Assembly (NCBI GenBank): GCA_045864775.1 | Contig: BTVR01000002.1 | Coordinates: 930,001 to 994,000 of the forward strand | Length of the DNA: 64,000 bases | Direction: 5' to 3' | Source: Macondimonas sp045864775 | GTDB lineage: Bacteria > Pseudomonadota > Gammaproteobacteria > UBA5335 | Shown here: piece by piece, positions 47,160-56,571 of the stretch | Position numbering within the stretch: the stretch's first letter is position 1 | Layout of the letters: every line of letters starts with the position of its first letter | Notes under the pieces: model-generated | Told to the model about the DNA's origin: nothing | The model's database searches: none | The model's input: the letters and a program-made list of their open reading frames with translations, nothing else | Translations under genes and position numbers: made by a program

Positions 47160-47564
47160 ATGATGAACCCTCGTTCCGCATTCTTCTTGCCTCTGGCTGG
47201 CCTTCTGGCCGTCCCCTTTTCCGCTTCAGCTGCGTGGACTGAAATGACGGAAGCCGAGTTGTCCACGGTATCTGGACAGGCCTACGTCGTCACGTTCGGC
47301 CGCCTCGAGGCGCCCATTGCCGATCTCACCGAACGCAACCTGGCGCTAGGCCCGATCGACGTCAGCGGCAAGGCCCGCGACATCGAATCCGATTACCCGA
47401 CCCTCACCGGCATCGCTCGGCAGGCCGTGGTCACCACCACGAACACCACGCTGGCGGCAGGCAAGGCGACGGTGATCGCCGGCGTCGCAACGGTGCCCGG
47501 CGTTGGCACAATCGTCGCGCCGATTCTTGCCATGACCCCGACGCCGTCCGTCCGTTTCGAATAA
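47160..47564 (+). CDS. Small secreted protein
   Basis: 134 residues with a signal peptide (hydrophobic segment FFLPLAGLLAVPFSASA). The mature part begins with MTEAELSTVSGQAYVV, a motif found at the start of several secreted or pilus-associated proteins, then a Thr/Ala-rich tail (AAGKATVIAGVATVPGVG). I do not know its job. Two in-frame ATGs (47160, 47163) follow GGGAG. Confidence 0.65.
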   Translation: MMNPRSAFFLPLAGLLAVPFSASAAWTEMTEAELSTVSGQAYVVTFGRLEAPIADLTERNLALGPIDVSGKARDIESDYPTLTGIARQAVVTTTNTTLAAGKATVIAGVATVPGVGTIVAPILAMTPTPSVRFE

Positions 47565-47578
47565 GAATGCCGACCCGT

Positions 47579-47608
47579 TGGCCGGAGCGGACCCGCTCGC
47601 TCCGGCCA
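47579..47608. terminator. Bidirectional hairpin between convergent genes
   Basis: TGGCCGGAGCG and CGCTCCGGCCA are perfect 11-base arms around an 8-base loop, between the secreted-protein gene (+) and the NUDIX gene (-). It lacks a long T-run. Confidence 0.65.
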
Positions 47609-47614
47609 TTCCAG

Positions 47615-48385
47615 CTATCGTGCAGCCCCCATCAGCGTTGCCAGATCCACTTCCCACTCCGGATAACCGGCTTCCTCGGGGATGCACATGCGCTGGCCCT
47701 GCGGCGTCTGCACCAGCCGCGGCAGGACGGTGACGACCGGCGCGGCTTCGGTCGCCGCCCACAGCGCCTCCACGGTCTCGTGCTGCGCGAGTTTCTGCAG
47801 ATTCATCCGCGTCGGCCAGATGACGGTGTGGCGACCCTCCGTTCCGGCGCTCAGTGCCTCGCGCGGCGTGATCCACAGTGAGTCCACCGTCTCGCCGCCG
47901 TCGTGGGACAAGATCGCTTCGCCGCTCATGCGCGCCAGGAAGAAATGGGTATCGAACCGCTTGGGCACCATCTCGGGCGTGATCCAGTGCGCGAAAGGCA
48001 ACAGGAGCTCAGGCGTCGCGCGCATGCCCAGGCGGTCCAGCAAGGTGGGAAAATCGATGCCGGCCTGCACGAGTTCGGTGCGCAATCGATCCGTCGGTTC
48101 GGCGCTCGCGCCCGTTGTACCCGCAGCCGATGCGGCCAGCAACAGCCCGGTCTCCTCGAACAGCTCGCGAATGGCCGCCAGGCGAAACGATCCAAGCGGA
48201 TCGTCCGGAACATGAGCCTGCGCCAGACGGATGTCCTCGGGCGCCACCTTGCCGCCGGGGAAGACCAGCGCGCCGCCGGCAAAGTCGATCTGGTGATGAC
48301 GGCGCACCATGAAGATTTCCGGGCCTCGCGGACCCTCGCGCAACAGGATGACGGTGGCTGCCGGACGTGCCTCGGCGATGTTCAT
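47615..48385 (-). CDS. NUDIX hydrolase (NUDT19-like)
   Basis: 256 residues. The Nudix box is split by an insert: FPGGKVAPED, about 20 extra residues, then AAIRELFEETGLLL with the catalytic REXXEE core. This long-loop form resembles NUDT19/CoA-type hydrolases. The substrate is not certain. Confidence 0.85.
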   Translation of the reverse strand: MNIAEARPAATVILLREGPRGPEIFMVRRHHQIDFAGGALVFPGGKVAPEDIRLAQAHVPDDPLGSFRLAAIRELFEETGLLLAASAAGTTGASAEPTDRLRTELVQAGIDFPTLLDRLGMRATPELLLPFAHWITPEMVPKRFDTHFFLARMSGEAILSHDGGETVDSLWITPREALSAGTEGRHTVIWPTRMNLQKLAQHETVEALWAATEAAPVVTVLPRLVQTPQGQRMCIPEEAGYPEWEVDLATLMGAAR

Positions 48386-48425
48386 GACGACTCCCTCCCT
48401 GGAGACTGCTCAGCCGAGTCTAGCG

Positions 48426-49718
48426 TCATTGCGGCGCTCTGCGGTCGGGCGCGACGCCGACCGTCAGCAGCAGCGCCCCGGCAAACATCACCAGCACGAC
48501 CGCGAGTCCCGCCCGCTGGCTGCCGCTCGCCGTCGTCAATGCCGCCACCAGAAAAGGCCCCAGAAAGGTCGTGGCCTTGCCGGAAAACGCCATGAGCCCG
48601 AACAGCTCGTTGCGCTGCGCCGCAGGCGCCATGCGCGCGAGATAGGAGCGGCTCGCCGCTTGAGCGGGCCCCACGAAAATGCCCAGCAAGGCGCCCCAGA
48701 CCCAGAATGCGCGCGCGCCTGGAGCGAGCAGCAACGCCGTGCCGGTGATCAACAGCCCGACCAGGCTCCAGAGCATGGCGGTGCGGGCGCCCAACCGGTC
48801 ATCGAGCCCGGCAAAGGCCACCGCGCCCACGGCCGAGGTGAGGTTCAGCACGATCGCGAACAGCAGCACCGCCCGCTCATCGAAGCCGAAGGTCCCGGCC
48901 GCGAACAGGCCGCCAAAGGCGAACACCGTGGTCAGCCCGTCGATCAGCAGCAGGCGGCCCACGAAGAAACGCAGCAGCGAGGCATCGCGCAGCAGCCCGC
49001 GCAGGGAACGGCCCAGATCGGCGAAGGCCGTTCGCAACACACGCCCGGCAGGCGCACCGCTGCGCGCACGCGCCGGATCGGGCACCATCAGCAACAGCGG
49101 CAGGGCAAATATCGCTGTCCAGGCAGCGGCCAAGAGGAAGGTGGCGCGCACGGGTTCGGCCGCCGCCGGATCGAGGCCGAAGGGCGGCGGCGTCGCCTGA
49201 ACGAATCCCAGCAGCGCCACGAGCAAGCAACCCAGCCCGCCGAGATAGCCCAGCCCCCAGGCCCAGCCAGACCAGCGCCCGATGCGTTCGGGGGCGGCCA
49301 GATCGGCCAATTGGGCGTTGTAGAACACGAACGCCAGTTCGAGCGCGACCGTTCCCACCCCCGCCAGCACCAGCGCGCGCGCAGCAAGGTCCGCGTCCGG
49401 CCGCGCGGTCCACAGCGCCGCCGTGGCCAGCACGTTGATGAGCGTGAGCACTGCGAGAAACAGGCGGCGATGGCCACCGCGATCTGCCAGCGCGCCCAGG
49501 ATCGGTGCCAGCATCGCAATGGCGAGCCCCGCGAGCCCCATGGCGTTTCCCCACCATACCGTGCCGGTGGCGGCGTCAGGGGCGATGGCGCGGGCGAAAT
49601 AAGCGGGAAACAGGAAGGTCTGGATCAGGGCCGCATAGGCGCTGGTGGCCCAGTCGTACAGCGACCAGGCGATCAGCGCGCTGCGGCGCTCGGGGTTCGT
49701 CGACATGGGAACATCCAT
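48426..49718 (-). CDS. MFS transporter, UMF1 (Atg22-like) family
   Basis: 430 residues, about 12 membrane helices. The opening AWSLYDWATSAYAALIQTFLFPAYF is the family signature (YDWA.S.F). The MFS loop GALADRGGHRR lies between helices 2 and 3. The substrate is unknown. ATG 49706, four codons in, is an equally good start. Confidence 0.87.
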   Translation of the reverse strand: MDVPMSTNPERRSALIAWSLYDWATSAYAALIQTFLFPAYFARAIAPDAATGTVWWGNAMGLAGLAIAMLAPILGALADRGGHRRLFLAVLTLINVLATAALWTARPDADLAARALVLAGVGTVALELAFVFYNAQLADLAAPERIGRWSGWAWGLGYLGGLGCLLVALLGFVQATPPPFGLDPAAAEPVRATFLLAAAWTAIFALPLLLMVPDPARARSGAPAGRVLRTAFADLGRSLRGLLRDASLLRFFVGRLLLIDGLTTVFAFGGLFAAGTFGFDERAVLLFAIVLNLTSAVGAVAFAGLDDRLGARTAMLWSLVGLLITGTALLLAPGARAFWVWGALLGIFVGPAQAASRSYLARMAPAAQRNELFGLMAFSGKATTFLGPFLVAALTTASGSQRAGLAVVLVMFAGALLLTVGVAPDRRAPQ

Positions 49719-49763
49719 CGGTAAGGGAACCGCCCGCGTGTCTCGTCGCCGCGCGGGCCGTTG

Positions 49764-50384
49764 CTAGTCGGGTTCGCCCCAGCGCGGCAGCAGGTGATGC
49801 GGCACGTCGAGCAAATCGAGGATGCGAGCCACCATGTAGTCGACCAGATCCGACGCCCGCTCGGGCCGATGGTAGAAACCGGGATTGGCCGCTGCGATGA
49901 TCACCCCGAGCCGGGCCAGCGCCAGCATGTTCTCGAGATGCATGGCCGAAAACGGCGTCTCGCGCGGCACCAGGATCAGCCGGCGCTGTTCCTTCAGCGT
50001 CACGTCGGCGGCGCGTTCGATGAGGCTGCGACTCGCGCCGCCGGCAATCGCAGCCAAGGTGGCCATGCTGCATGGACACACCACCATGGCCCGAAAACGG
50101 GCCGAACCGCTGGCTACCGGCGCGGTCCACTCGTCCTGTCCGAAGACGCGCAATTGGCCGGGCGCCGCGTGGAAATGCGCGGCGAGGTGCTGTTGCACAT
50201 CGAGCGCCCGCGCCGGCAGGCCGAGATCGGTCTCCCCGTTGATCACCAGGAGACCGGGACGCGAGACCATCAGATACACCCGCTCGCCCGCTCCCAGCAG
50301 GCACTCGAGCAAGCGCACGCCATAGGCGGCGCCGGACGCGCCGGTCCAGGCCAGGGCAATCGGCGCGCGGCCGTTGGCTGTCAC
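49764..50384 (-). CDS. ubiX: Flavin prenyltransferase
   Basis: 206 residues. It attaches a dimethylallyl group to FMN, making the cofactor for UbiD in ubiquinone synthesis. LAWTGASGAAYGVRLLE binds FMN; CPCSMATLAAIAGG and VPRETPFSAMHLENM are the family blocks. It overlaps mpl by 4 bases, a common gene pair in gammaproteobacteria. Confidence 0.95.
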   Translation of the reverse strand: MTANGRAPIALAWTGASGAAYGVRLLECLLGAGERVYLMVSRPGLLVINGETDLGLPARALDVQQHLAAHFHAAPGQLRVFGQDEWTAPVASGSARFRAMVVCPCSMATLAAIAGGASRSLIERAADVTLKEQRRLILVPRETPFSAMHLENMLALARLGVIIAAANPGFYHRPERASDLVDYMVARILDLLDVPHHLLPRWGEPD

Positions 50385-51769
50385 GACCGCCCAGCCAGCG
50401 CCGTCATGAGGCGGGCATGAAAGCCGTCGAAACCGCCGTTGCTCATCACCACGACCTGGTCGCCGGGCCGCAGCCGCGGCGGCAACGCGGCCAGCAGCGC
50501 CGCGGTATCGGCCACCGCCTGCGCGCGATTCCCGAGCGGCGCCAGGCTACCCGCCACATCCCAGTCGGCACCCGGCGCCGCCACCCAGCTCTCATCGGCC
50601 GCCGCGAGGGCGCCCGCCAGCGCCGCGCGGTGCGTCCCCAGACGCATGGTATTGGAACGCAGCTCGGCCACGGCGATCAGCCGGGCCGGGCCGACCCTGC
50701 GCCGCATCGCCTCGAGCGTCGCCGCAATCGCGGTCGGGTGATGGGCAAAATCGTCGTAGACCGTGACCCCTGCAACCTCACCCCGCCGCTCCAGCCGCCG
50801 CCGCACCCCGGCGAAGGAAGCCAGCGCCGCGCAGCCGACCTTAAGCGGCACCCCGGCATGCCGAGCGGCCAGCAAGGCGGCAAGCGCATTGTCGACGTTG
50901 TGCGCCCCGAACAGCGGCCACTCGACGACGCCCTGACGCGCCGCGCCATCCCAGACCTCGAAACGGCTGCCATCCTCGGCCAGCAGCCGCGCATGCCAGC
51001 CGGCAGGTCGGCCGAACAACGTGACGGGCGTCCAGCAACCCAAGCCCAAGGTCCGCTCGAGCGCGGCGTCCCGTCCGTTGACGATGAGCGCCCCCTGACT
51101 CGGCACGGTGCGGATCAGGTGGTGGAACTGCCGTTCGATGGCCGCCAGATCCGGATAGATGTCGGCGTGGTCGTATTCGAGATTGTTCAGGATCAGGGTG
51201 CGCGGCCGGTAATGGACGAACTTGGCGCGCTTGTCGAAGAACGCGGTGTCGTACTCATCGGCCTCGACGACGAAGAACGGCGTGCGCCCCAGGCGCGCGG
51301 TCTCGCCGAAATTGGCCGGCACGCCGCCGATGAGGAAGCCCGGCGCCAGACCCGCCTGTTCCAGGATGTGGGCGAGCAGACTGCTGGTGGTGGTCTTGCC
51401 GTGCGTGCCCGCCACCGCCAGCACCCAGCGGTCCTGCAACACGTGGCGCGCCAGCCATTCGGGGCCCGACAGATAGGGCAGGCCGCGATCCAGCACGGCC
51501 TCGAGCAGGGGATTGCCGCGGCTGATGACGTTGCCTACGACCACGCAGTCGGGCTCGGGATCCAGATGCGCCGGATCGTAGCCCTCGCCAATCGCGATGC
51601 CCAGCGCCGCCAGCCGATCGCTCATCGGCGGATAGACGTGCTGATCCGAACCGGTGACGCGGTGGCCGGCCGCCTGCGCCAAGGCCGCGATGCCGCCCAT
51701 GAACGTGCCGCAAATCCCCAAGATGTGCAGATGCACCGCGCCTGATCCCCCGTCCGCCGTCACGGCCAT
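50381..51769 (-). CDS. mpl: Murein tripeptide ligase Mpl
   Basis: 462 residues. Mpl joins recycled L-Ala-gamma-D-Glu-mDap to UDP-MurNAc. HILGICGTFMGGIAALAQAAGH is the Mpl-type N terminus (MurC has GIGGxGM), the ATP loop is GTHGKTTTS, and YDDFAHHPTAI is the family block. Cytoplasmic. It shares an operon with ubiX. Confidence 0.94.
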   Translation of the reverse strand: MAVTADGGSGAVHLHILGICGTFMGGIAALAQAAGHRVTGSDQHVYPPMSDRLAALGIAIGEGYDPAHLDPEPDCVVVGNVISRGNPLLEAVLDRGLPYLSGPEWLARHVLQDRWVLAVAGTHGKTTTSSLLAHILEQAGLAPGFLIGGVPANFGETARLGRTPFFVVEADEYDTAFFDKRAKFVHYRPRTLILNNLEYDHADIYPDLAAIERQFHHLIRTVPSQGALIVNGRDAALERTLGLGCWTPVTLFGRPAGWHARLLAEDGSRFEVWDGAARQGVVEWPLFGAHNVDNALAALLAARHAGVPLKVGCAALASFAGVRRRLERRGEVAGVTVYDDFAHHPTAIAATLEAMRRRVGPARLIAVAELRSNTMRLGTHRAALAGALAAADESWVAAPGADWDVAGSLAPLGNRAQAVADTAALLAALPPRLRPGDQVVVMSNGGFDGFHARLMTALAGRS

Positions 51770-51813
51770 GGCATCATAGCAAAGCCCGCTCCGGGTCCTG
51801 CACGTTGCCCCGC

Positions 51814-52911
51814 ATGTCCGCGTTTCGCTTCATCGACCATCCAGAGGCCCTGAACGACCTCGTCGCCGACTGGGCCGGCGCGCCGTGGATCGGCATCGAC
51901 ACCGAATTCGTGCGCGAACGGACCTATTACGCCCGACTGTGCCTGATTCAGCTCGCCGGACCCAAGGGCGTGGCCGTGGTCGACCCCATCGCCCTGCGCG
52001 ACTGGAGCGCACTGTTCGCCCTGCTCGACGAGCCGGGCAGCGTCAAGATCCTCCACGCCGCCGGCCAGGATCTGGAACTCCTGCATCAGGCCCGCCCGGA
52101 ACGCCTGCCGACGCCGCTGTTCGATACCCAGATCGCCGCAGCCCTGCTGGGTCATCCGCCGCAGAGCGGCTACGGCGCGCTGGTGGAAAAAATGCTCGGC
52201 ATCGCGCTGCCCAAGCTGCATGCCCGCAGCGACTGGTCCCGGCGGCCGTTGAGTGATGCCGAACTGACCTATGCCGCGGATGACGTGCGCCATCTGGCCG
52301 CCTTACGCGACCGGCTGACCGAGGACCTGCAGCGCCAAGGCCGCCTGTCCTGGGCCGAGGCCGAACACGCGACCCTGGCCGACCCGGCGCGTTACCGCAG
52401 CGATCCGGAGCGGGCCTGGCTGCGGATCGGCGCCGGCCGCATGCTCCCGCCCGAGGGGCAGGGCGCGCTGCGGGCGCTCGCCGCCTGGCGCGAGCGGGCG
52501 GCCGAGGCACGCGATCTGCCCCGTCAGTGGCTGCTGAAGGACGACGTCCTGCTGCGCTGGGCCGAGCACAGACCGGACAGCGTTGCCGGGCTGACGGACG
52601 GCATCGCGGTCTCGGCTGCCTTGCTGCAGCGCCATGCGGATGACTGGTTCGCCGCCATTCGGGACGGCGCCGCGCACCCGCCTGAAGCCGCGCCCGCGCC
52701 GTACCCGCTTCCGCCGGCGCTCGAGAAGCGCCTCAAGCGCCTGGGACAGGCGGTACGGTCACGTGCGGAGGAACTCGGGCTGGACGGGTCCGTACTGGCG
52801 CCGCGCCGCGAACTGGAAGCGCTGGTGCTCGGTGCCCGCGATACGCCGGCGCTGCGCGGCTGGCGCCGCGAAGTCATCGGCGAGGCTTTGCTGGCAGCGC
52901 TGGCCGATTAG
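51814..52911 (+). CDS. rnd: Ribonuclease D
   Basis: 365 residues, a 3'-5' exoribonuclease that trims tRNA and stable RNA. DEDDy exonuclease residues are visible: IGIDTEFVRERTYY (D, E), HAAGQDLELL (D), and LTYAADDVRHL (Y and D). Two HRDC domains fill the C-terminal half. ATG 51814 is used; the frame is open to a TTG at 51805. Divergent from mpl. Confidence 0.93.
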   Translation: MSAFRFIDHPEALNDLVADWAGAPWIGIDTEFVRERTYYARLCLIQLAGPKGVAVVDPIALRDWSALFALLDEPGSVKILHAAGQDLELLHQARPERLPTPLFDTQIAAALLGHPPQSGYGALVEKMLGIALPKLHARSDWSRRPLSDAELTYAADDVRHLAALRDRLTEDLQRQGRLSWAEAEHATLADPARYRSDPERAWLRIGAGRMLPPEGQGALRALAAWRERAAEARDLPRQWLLKDDVLLRWAEHRPDSVAGLTDGIAVSAALLQRHADDWFAAIRDGAAHPPEAAPAPYPLPPALEKRLKRLGQAVRSRAEELGLDGSVLAPRRELEALVLGARDTPALRGWRREVIGEALLAALAD

Positions 52912-52956
52912 GTATGGGCTGCGCCGATTCCGGGGACGCTGGTTTGCGCCGGAAGC

Positions 52957-53601
52957 TCAGCGCGCCAGCGCCTCGCTGACGCGGCGCAGGATCTCCGTGA
53001 CCTCGCCGCTGCCGGAGACGGTCGCCAGCTTGCCCTGCGCTTCGTAATAGTCGATCAAGGGCTGGGTCTGCTCTTCATAGACCCGCAGGCGGCGGGAAAT
53101 GGTCTGCTCGTTGTCGTCGTCGCGGTGCATGAGCGTCCCGCCGCAGCGGTCACACACACCCTCCTGACGCGGCGGCGAAAAATAGACGTTGTAGAGTGCG
53201 CCGCATTGCGTGCACGTGCGCCGGCCGGTCAGGCGCTTGAGCAGTTCATCGAAGGCGACCTGGATGTGCACCGCCCGATCGATGTCCTGTCCCAGATCGG
53301 CGAGCAAGGCATCGAGCGCGGCTGCCTGCGTTCCGTTGCGCGGGAAGCCGTCGAGGATGAAGCCCCGCTCGGCGTCGGGTTCGGCGAGCCGTTCGCGGAT
53401 CATGCCGAGGACGATTTCGTCGCTCACCAGTTCGCCGGCGTCCATCGCCGCCTTGGCCTTCAGTCCCAGCGGGCTTTTTGCCGCAACGGCTGCGCGCAGC
53501 AGATCACCGGTGGAAACCTGGGGAATGCCGAACCGCTCCATCAGAAGCTTGGCCTGGGTGCCTTTGCCGGAACCGGGCGCGCCCAAGAGCACAATGCGCA
53601 T
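52957..53601 (-). CDS. adk: Adenylate kinase
   Basis: 214 residues. The P-loop is GAPGSGKGTQ, DGFPRN binds AMP, and the LID has four cysteines (CTQC...CDRC) that bind zinc, the form found in many non-enteric bacteria. It converts ATP + AMP to 2 ADP. Confidence 0.96.
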   Translation of the reverse strand: MRIVLLGAPGSGKGTQAKLLMERFGIPQVSTGDLLRAAVAAKSPLGLKAKAAMDAGELVSDEIVLGMIRERLAEPDAERGFILDGFPRNGTQAAALDALLADLGQDIDRAVHIQVAFDELLKRLTGRRTCTQCGALYNVYFSPPRQEGVCDRCGGTLMHRDDDNEQTISRRLRVYEEQTQPLIDYYEAQGKLATVSGSGEVTEILRRVSEALAR

Positions 53602-53806
53602 GTCCGTCCTCTCGTGAACGCCAACCGCCTGGCAGCGTCCCTGTTGCCAAAAGGGGGTTAAATTACCCGCCGCGCGGCGCCCGCGTCAATTCATGCCTGC
53701 GGGCTGCTGCGGCAGACGGGTATAATGGCGGCCCCGTCCCGGATCCGCGTGCTTTCGAGCGCCCGCCCGGATGTCCGACAATCCGCCTCCATGGAGTCCT
53801 TGCATC

Positions 53807-54343
53807 ATGAACCTCGACCGCATCCCCGCCGGCGACGATGTCCCCAAGTCGGTGAACGTTCTCATCGAGATCCCCATGCGGGGCGATCCGGTCAAGTACG
53901 AAGTCGACAAGGACAGCGGCGCGCTGTTCGTCGATCGGCTCATGTCCACCGCCATGCATTACCCCTGCAACTACGGCTACATCCCGCACACCCTGGCCGA
54001 TGACGGCGACCCGGTCGACGTGCTGGTGGTCACGCCCTTCCCGCTGGTGCCCGGCTGCGTGATCAAGTGCCGCCCGCTCGGCATGCTGAGCATGAGCGAC
54101 GAGGCGGGTCAGGACCAGAAAGTGCTGGCCGTGCCGGTCGACAAGACCTCGGGCGGGCTGTACAGCCAGGTCCAGAGCACGGCCGATCTCCCCGAGCTGA
54201 TGCTGCGGCAGATCTCGCACTTCTTCGAGCACTACAAGGATCTGGAAAAGGGCAAGTGGGTGAAGGTCGAAGGCTGGCAGGATCTGAAGGCCGCCGAGGC
54301 CGAAATCCTGGCGGGGCTGGAGCGCGCCAAGACCAAGGGCTGA
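53807..54343 (+). CDS. ppa: Inorganic pyrophosphatase
   Basis: 178 residues, family I. IPMRGDPVKYEVDKDSG, PCNYGYIPHTLADDGDPVDVLV (the metal-binding Asp cluster) and EHYKDLEKGKWVKV are all intact. ATG 53807 starts MNLDRIPAGDDVP as usual; the frame is open to 53771. A TATAAT box at 53721-53726 is the likely -10. Confidence 0.96.
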   Translation: MNLDRIPAGDDVPKSVNVLIEIPMRGDPVKYEVDKDSGALFVDRLMSTAMHYPCNYGYIPHTLADDGDPVDVLVVTPFPLVPGCVIKCRPLGMLSMSDEAGQDQKVLAVPVDKTSGGLYSQVQSTADLPELMLRQISHFFEHYKDLEKGKWVKVEGWQDLKAAEAEILAGLERAKTKG

Positions 54344-54351
54344 GCGCAGCC

Positions 54352-54801
54352 TTACATCCGGGCTGGGGTATTGGCGGCGACCCACGCCGCCGTGCCGTCG
54401 GCCCGGAACTCGCGTTTCCAGAATGGCGCCTGATGCTTCACGGTCTCCACCAGATGCCGGCAGGCCGCAAAGGCCGCGTCGCGATGCGCCGACCAAACCG
54501 CTGCCACGATGAGCGTTTCCCCCGGCAACACCTCGCCCACCCGGTGCACCAGCACCAACTGCCGGATCGGCCAAGCGCCGGCGGTACCCTCTGCAATCCG
54601 CGCCAGCATGCGCTCGGTCATTCCCGGGTAATGCTCGAGTTGCAGGCGCTCGACGTGCCTCGGCCCAGCCCCCGCGCGCATCGTCCCGATGAAGGCATCG
54701 CTCGCGCCGCAGCCGTCGCGCTCGGCCACGCTCATGGCCTGCGCCGCCTCGGCAAGGAGCGGCCACGGCTCGAAGGCTGCCGCTCGCAACCCGATGATCA
54801 T
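54352..54801 (-). CDS. moaE: Molybdopterin synthase large subunit
   Basis: 149 residues. VGRVDRD-like blocks appear as GTMRAGAGPRHVERLQLEHYPGM, then VHRVGEVLPGETLIVAAVWSAHRDAAF and VKHQAPFWKREF with the catalytic Lys pair. With MoaD it makes molybdopterin from cPMP. It overlaps moaD by 4 bases. Confidence 0.93.
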   Translation of the reverse strand: MIIGLRAAAFEPWPLLAEAAQAMSVAERDGCGASDAFIGTMRAGAGPRHVERLQLEHYPGMTERMLARIAEGTAGAWPIRQLVLVHRVGEVLPGETLIVAAVWSAHRDAAFAACRHLVETVKHQAPFWKREFRADGTAAWVAANTPARM

Positions 54802-55031
54802 GGCGCCCCGCCCGTCACCGGCGGAAAGAACGCCACCTCATCCCCATCGGCCACGGACGCATCGAAATCGGCGTACTCGAGATTTACCGCCGCCAGCAGG
54901 TGTGTCGGCATCGCCGCCGCGTCCGTCGCGCGCGCCCAGATCTCGCGCACGGAGGTGACGGTTGCGGGCAGCTCCAGCGTGTCGCGCCCCAGTTGCTCGC
55001 GCAGACCGGCAAAGAATCGCACCGTGATCAT
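54798..55031 (-). CDS. moaD: Molybdopterin synthase sulfur carrier subunit with an extended C terminus
   Basis: 77 residues, ubiquitin-like. MITVRFFAGLREQLG and DEVAFFPPVTGG are typical. The protein does not end at the diglycine: two more codons give GG-Ala-Pro before the stop, because the stop overlaps the moaE start (ATGA). The free Gly-Gly end is normally needed for adenylation and thiocarboxylation. ATG 55031 is preferred over the frame start at 55067. Confidence 0.88.
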   Translation of the reverse strand: MITVRFFAGLREQLGRDTLELPATVTSVREIWARATDAAAMPTHLLAAVNLEYADFDASVADGDEVAFFPPVTGGAP

Positions 55032-55108
55032 CGCAGCCTCCGCGCCGCTTCCCCGCATATGGGTCATGCTATGGTAATCCTCACCTCGACGCAGACACGA
55101 TCGACGCC

Positions 55109-55579
55109 ATGAACCGCTCCAGCCACTTCGACGCGCAAGGCAATGCCCACATGGTGGATGTGAGCCAAAAGGCCGTGACCGTGCGCCGCGCCGTGGCCGA
55201 GGGTTACATCCGCCTGAATGCGGACACGCGCGCTGCGCTCGTCGAGCGAGCCACGCCCAAGGGCGACGTGCTGGCCATCGCGCAGCTCGCCGGGATCATG
55301 GCCGCCAAGCGCACCGCCGAGTTGATCCCGCTGTGTCATCCGCTGCCGCTGAGCCACGTCGCCGTGCATCTGGATCTGGTCGACGCTGGTCTGCGCTGCG
55401 AGGCCATCACACGGACCACCGCCAGCACGGGTGTCGAAATGGAGGCGCTCACAGCGGTTCAGGTGGCGCTGCTCACCGTCTATGACATGTGCAAGAGCCT
55501 GGAGCGCGGCATGGTCATCGAGGGCGTGCGCCTGCTGGAAAAGAGCGGCGGCCGGTCGGGCGATTGGCGCGCGGGGTGA
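55109..55579 (+). CDS. moaC: Cyclic pyranopterin monophosphate synthase
   Basis: 156 residues. MVDVSQKAVTVRRAVAEG, KRTAELIPLCHPLPLSHV and GVEMEALTAVQVALLTVYDMCKSLERGM are the conserved blocks including the active-site Lys/His region. It acts after MoaA. Divergent from moaD-moaE. Confidence 0.96.
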   Translation: MNRSSHFDAQGNAHMVDVSQKAVTVRRAVAEGYIRLNADTRAALVERATPKGDVLAIAQLAGIMAAKRTAELIPLCHPLPLSHVAVHLDLVDAGLRCEAITRTTASTGVEMEALTAVQVALLTVYDMCKSLERGMVIEGVRLLEKSGGRSGDWRAG

Positions 55580-56571
55580 GCGTGGCCGGCCATTCCCATG
55601 CCCATCACGGCCACGTTCATGCGGGGCCCGATGCCCATCACCTGAGCTGGGCGACGGGACTCACGCTGGCCTTCGCCGCCGTCGAAGCCGGCGTCGGCTA
55701 CTGGGGCAACTCCTTGGCCTTGCTGGGCGACGCCAGTCACATGGTCACCGACGCCGGCTCACTGATCCTGGCCACCTTCGCGGCTCATCTGGCGCGTCGC
55801 CCCGCCAGCGTGCAGCATTCCTACGGTTTCGGCCGCGCGGAGGTCGTGGCCGCGCTCGCCAATTCGCTCATCATGATGGCGCTGGCGCTGGCATTGATGC
55901 TGGGCGCGGTGCAACGGCTACAGCATCCCGCGCCCGTGCTGGGCGGCGCGGTGCTCACTGTTGCGGCCGTGGGTCTGGGCTTCAATCTCGTGGTGTTGTC
56001 GCTGCTGCTGCGCGGCCAGCGGACCCTGAATATCCGCGCCGCCATCCTGCATGTGCTGGGCGACGCCTTAGGCTCGATCGCGGCCCTGGTCTCGGGCGCC
56101 GTCATCCTCGCCACCGGCTGGATGCGCATCGATCCGCTGTTGACGCTGGTGAGTTGCGCCCTACTGCTCGTGGGCAGTGTGCGCGTGCTGCGCGAAGGGT
56201 TGCACGTGGTCATGGAGGGCGTACCGGGGCATCTGGATCTGGACGCCGTCGGACGGGCGCTCGCATCCGCGCCGGGTGTGCGCGGCATCCACGATCTGCA
56301 CATCTGGACGCTCTCCAGCGGACATGTCGCGCTCTCGGCGCATGTCGACCTCGATACGCTGGAGGAATGGTCCAGCCTGTTGGGCCGGTTGCGCCACCTG
56401 TTGTCCGAGCATTTCGACATCCATCACGTCACCTTGCAGCCCGAGCCGCAGGCGTGGACGCTGCGCCGCATGCCCTACGATCCGGCGCGGCGCGCGCCGC
56501 CTGCCCGAACCCCAGGGACCCCAATCGACCCCCATCGAGAGTCGCCCCATGAGCACGGACATCCTCATTGA
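55576..56571 (+). CDS. CDF family cation efflux transporter (zinc type)
   Basis: 331 residues, six membrane helices. His-rich N terminus (GHSHAHHGHVHAG) and C terminus (HEHGHPH). Metal-site blocks are LLGDASHMVTDAGS (HxxxD) in TM2 and LHVLGDALGS in TM5. It exports Zn2+ or a similar ion against protons. GTG 55576 overlaps the moaC stop; its end overlaps the next gene by 23 bases. Confidence 0.9.
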   Translation: MSVAGHSHAHHGHVHAGPDAHHLSWATGLTLAFAAVEAGVGYWGNSLALLGDASHMVTDAGSLILATFAAHLARRPASVQHSYGFGRAEVVAALANSLIMMALALALMLGAVQRLQHPAPVLGGAVLTVAAVGLGFNLVVLSLLLRGQRTLNIRAAILHVLGDALGSIAALVSGAVILATGWMRIDPLLTLVSCALLLVGSVRVLREGLHVVMEGVPGHLDLDAVGRALASAPGVRGIHDLHIWTLSSGHVALSAHVDLDTLEEWSSLLGRLRHLLSEHFDIHHVTLQPEPQAWTLRRMPYDPARRAPPARTPGTPIDPHRESPHEHGHPH

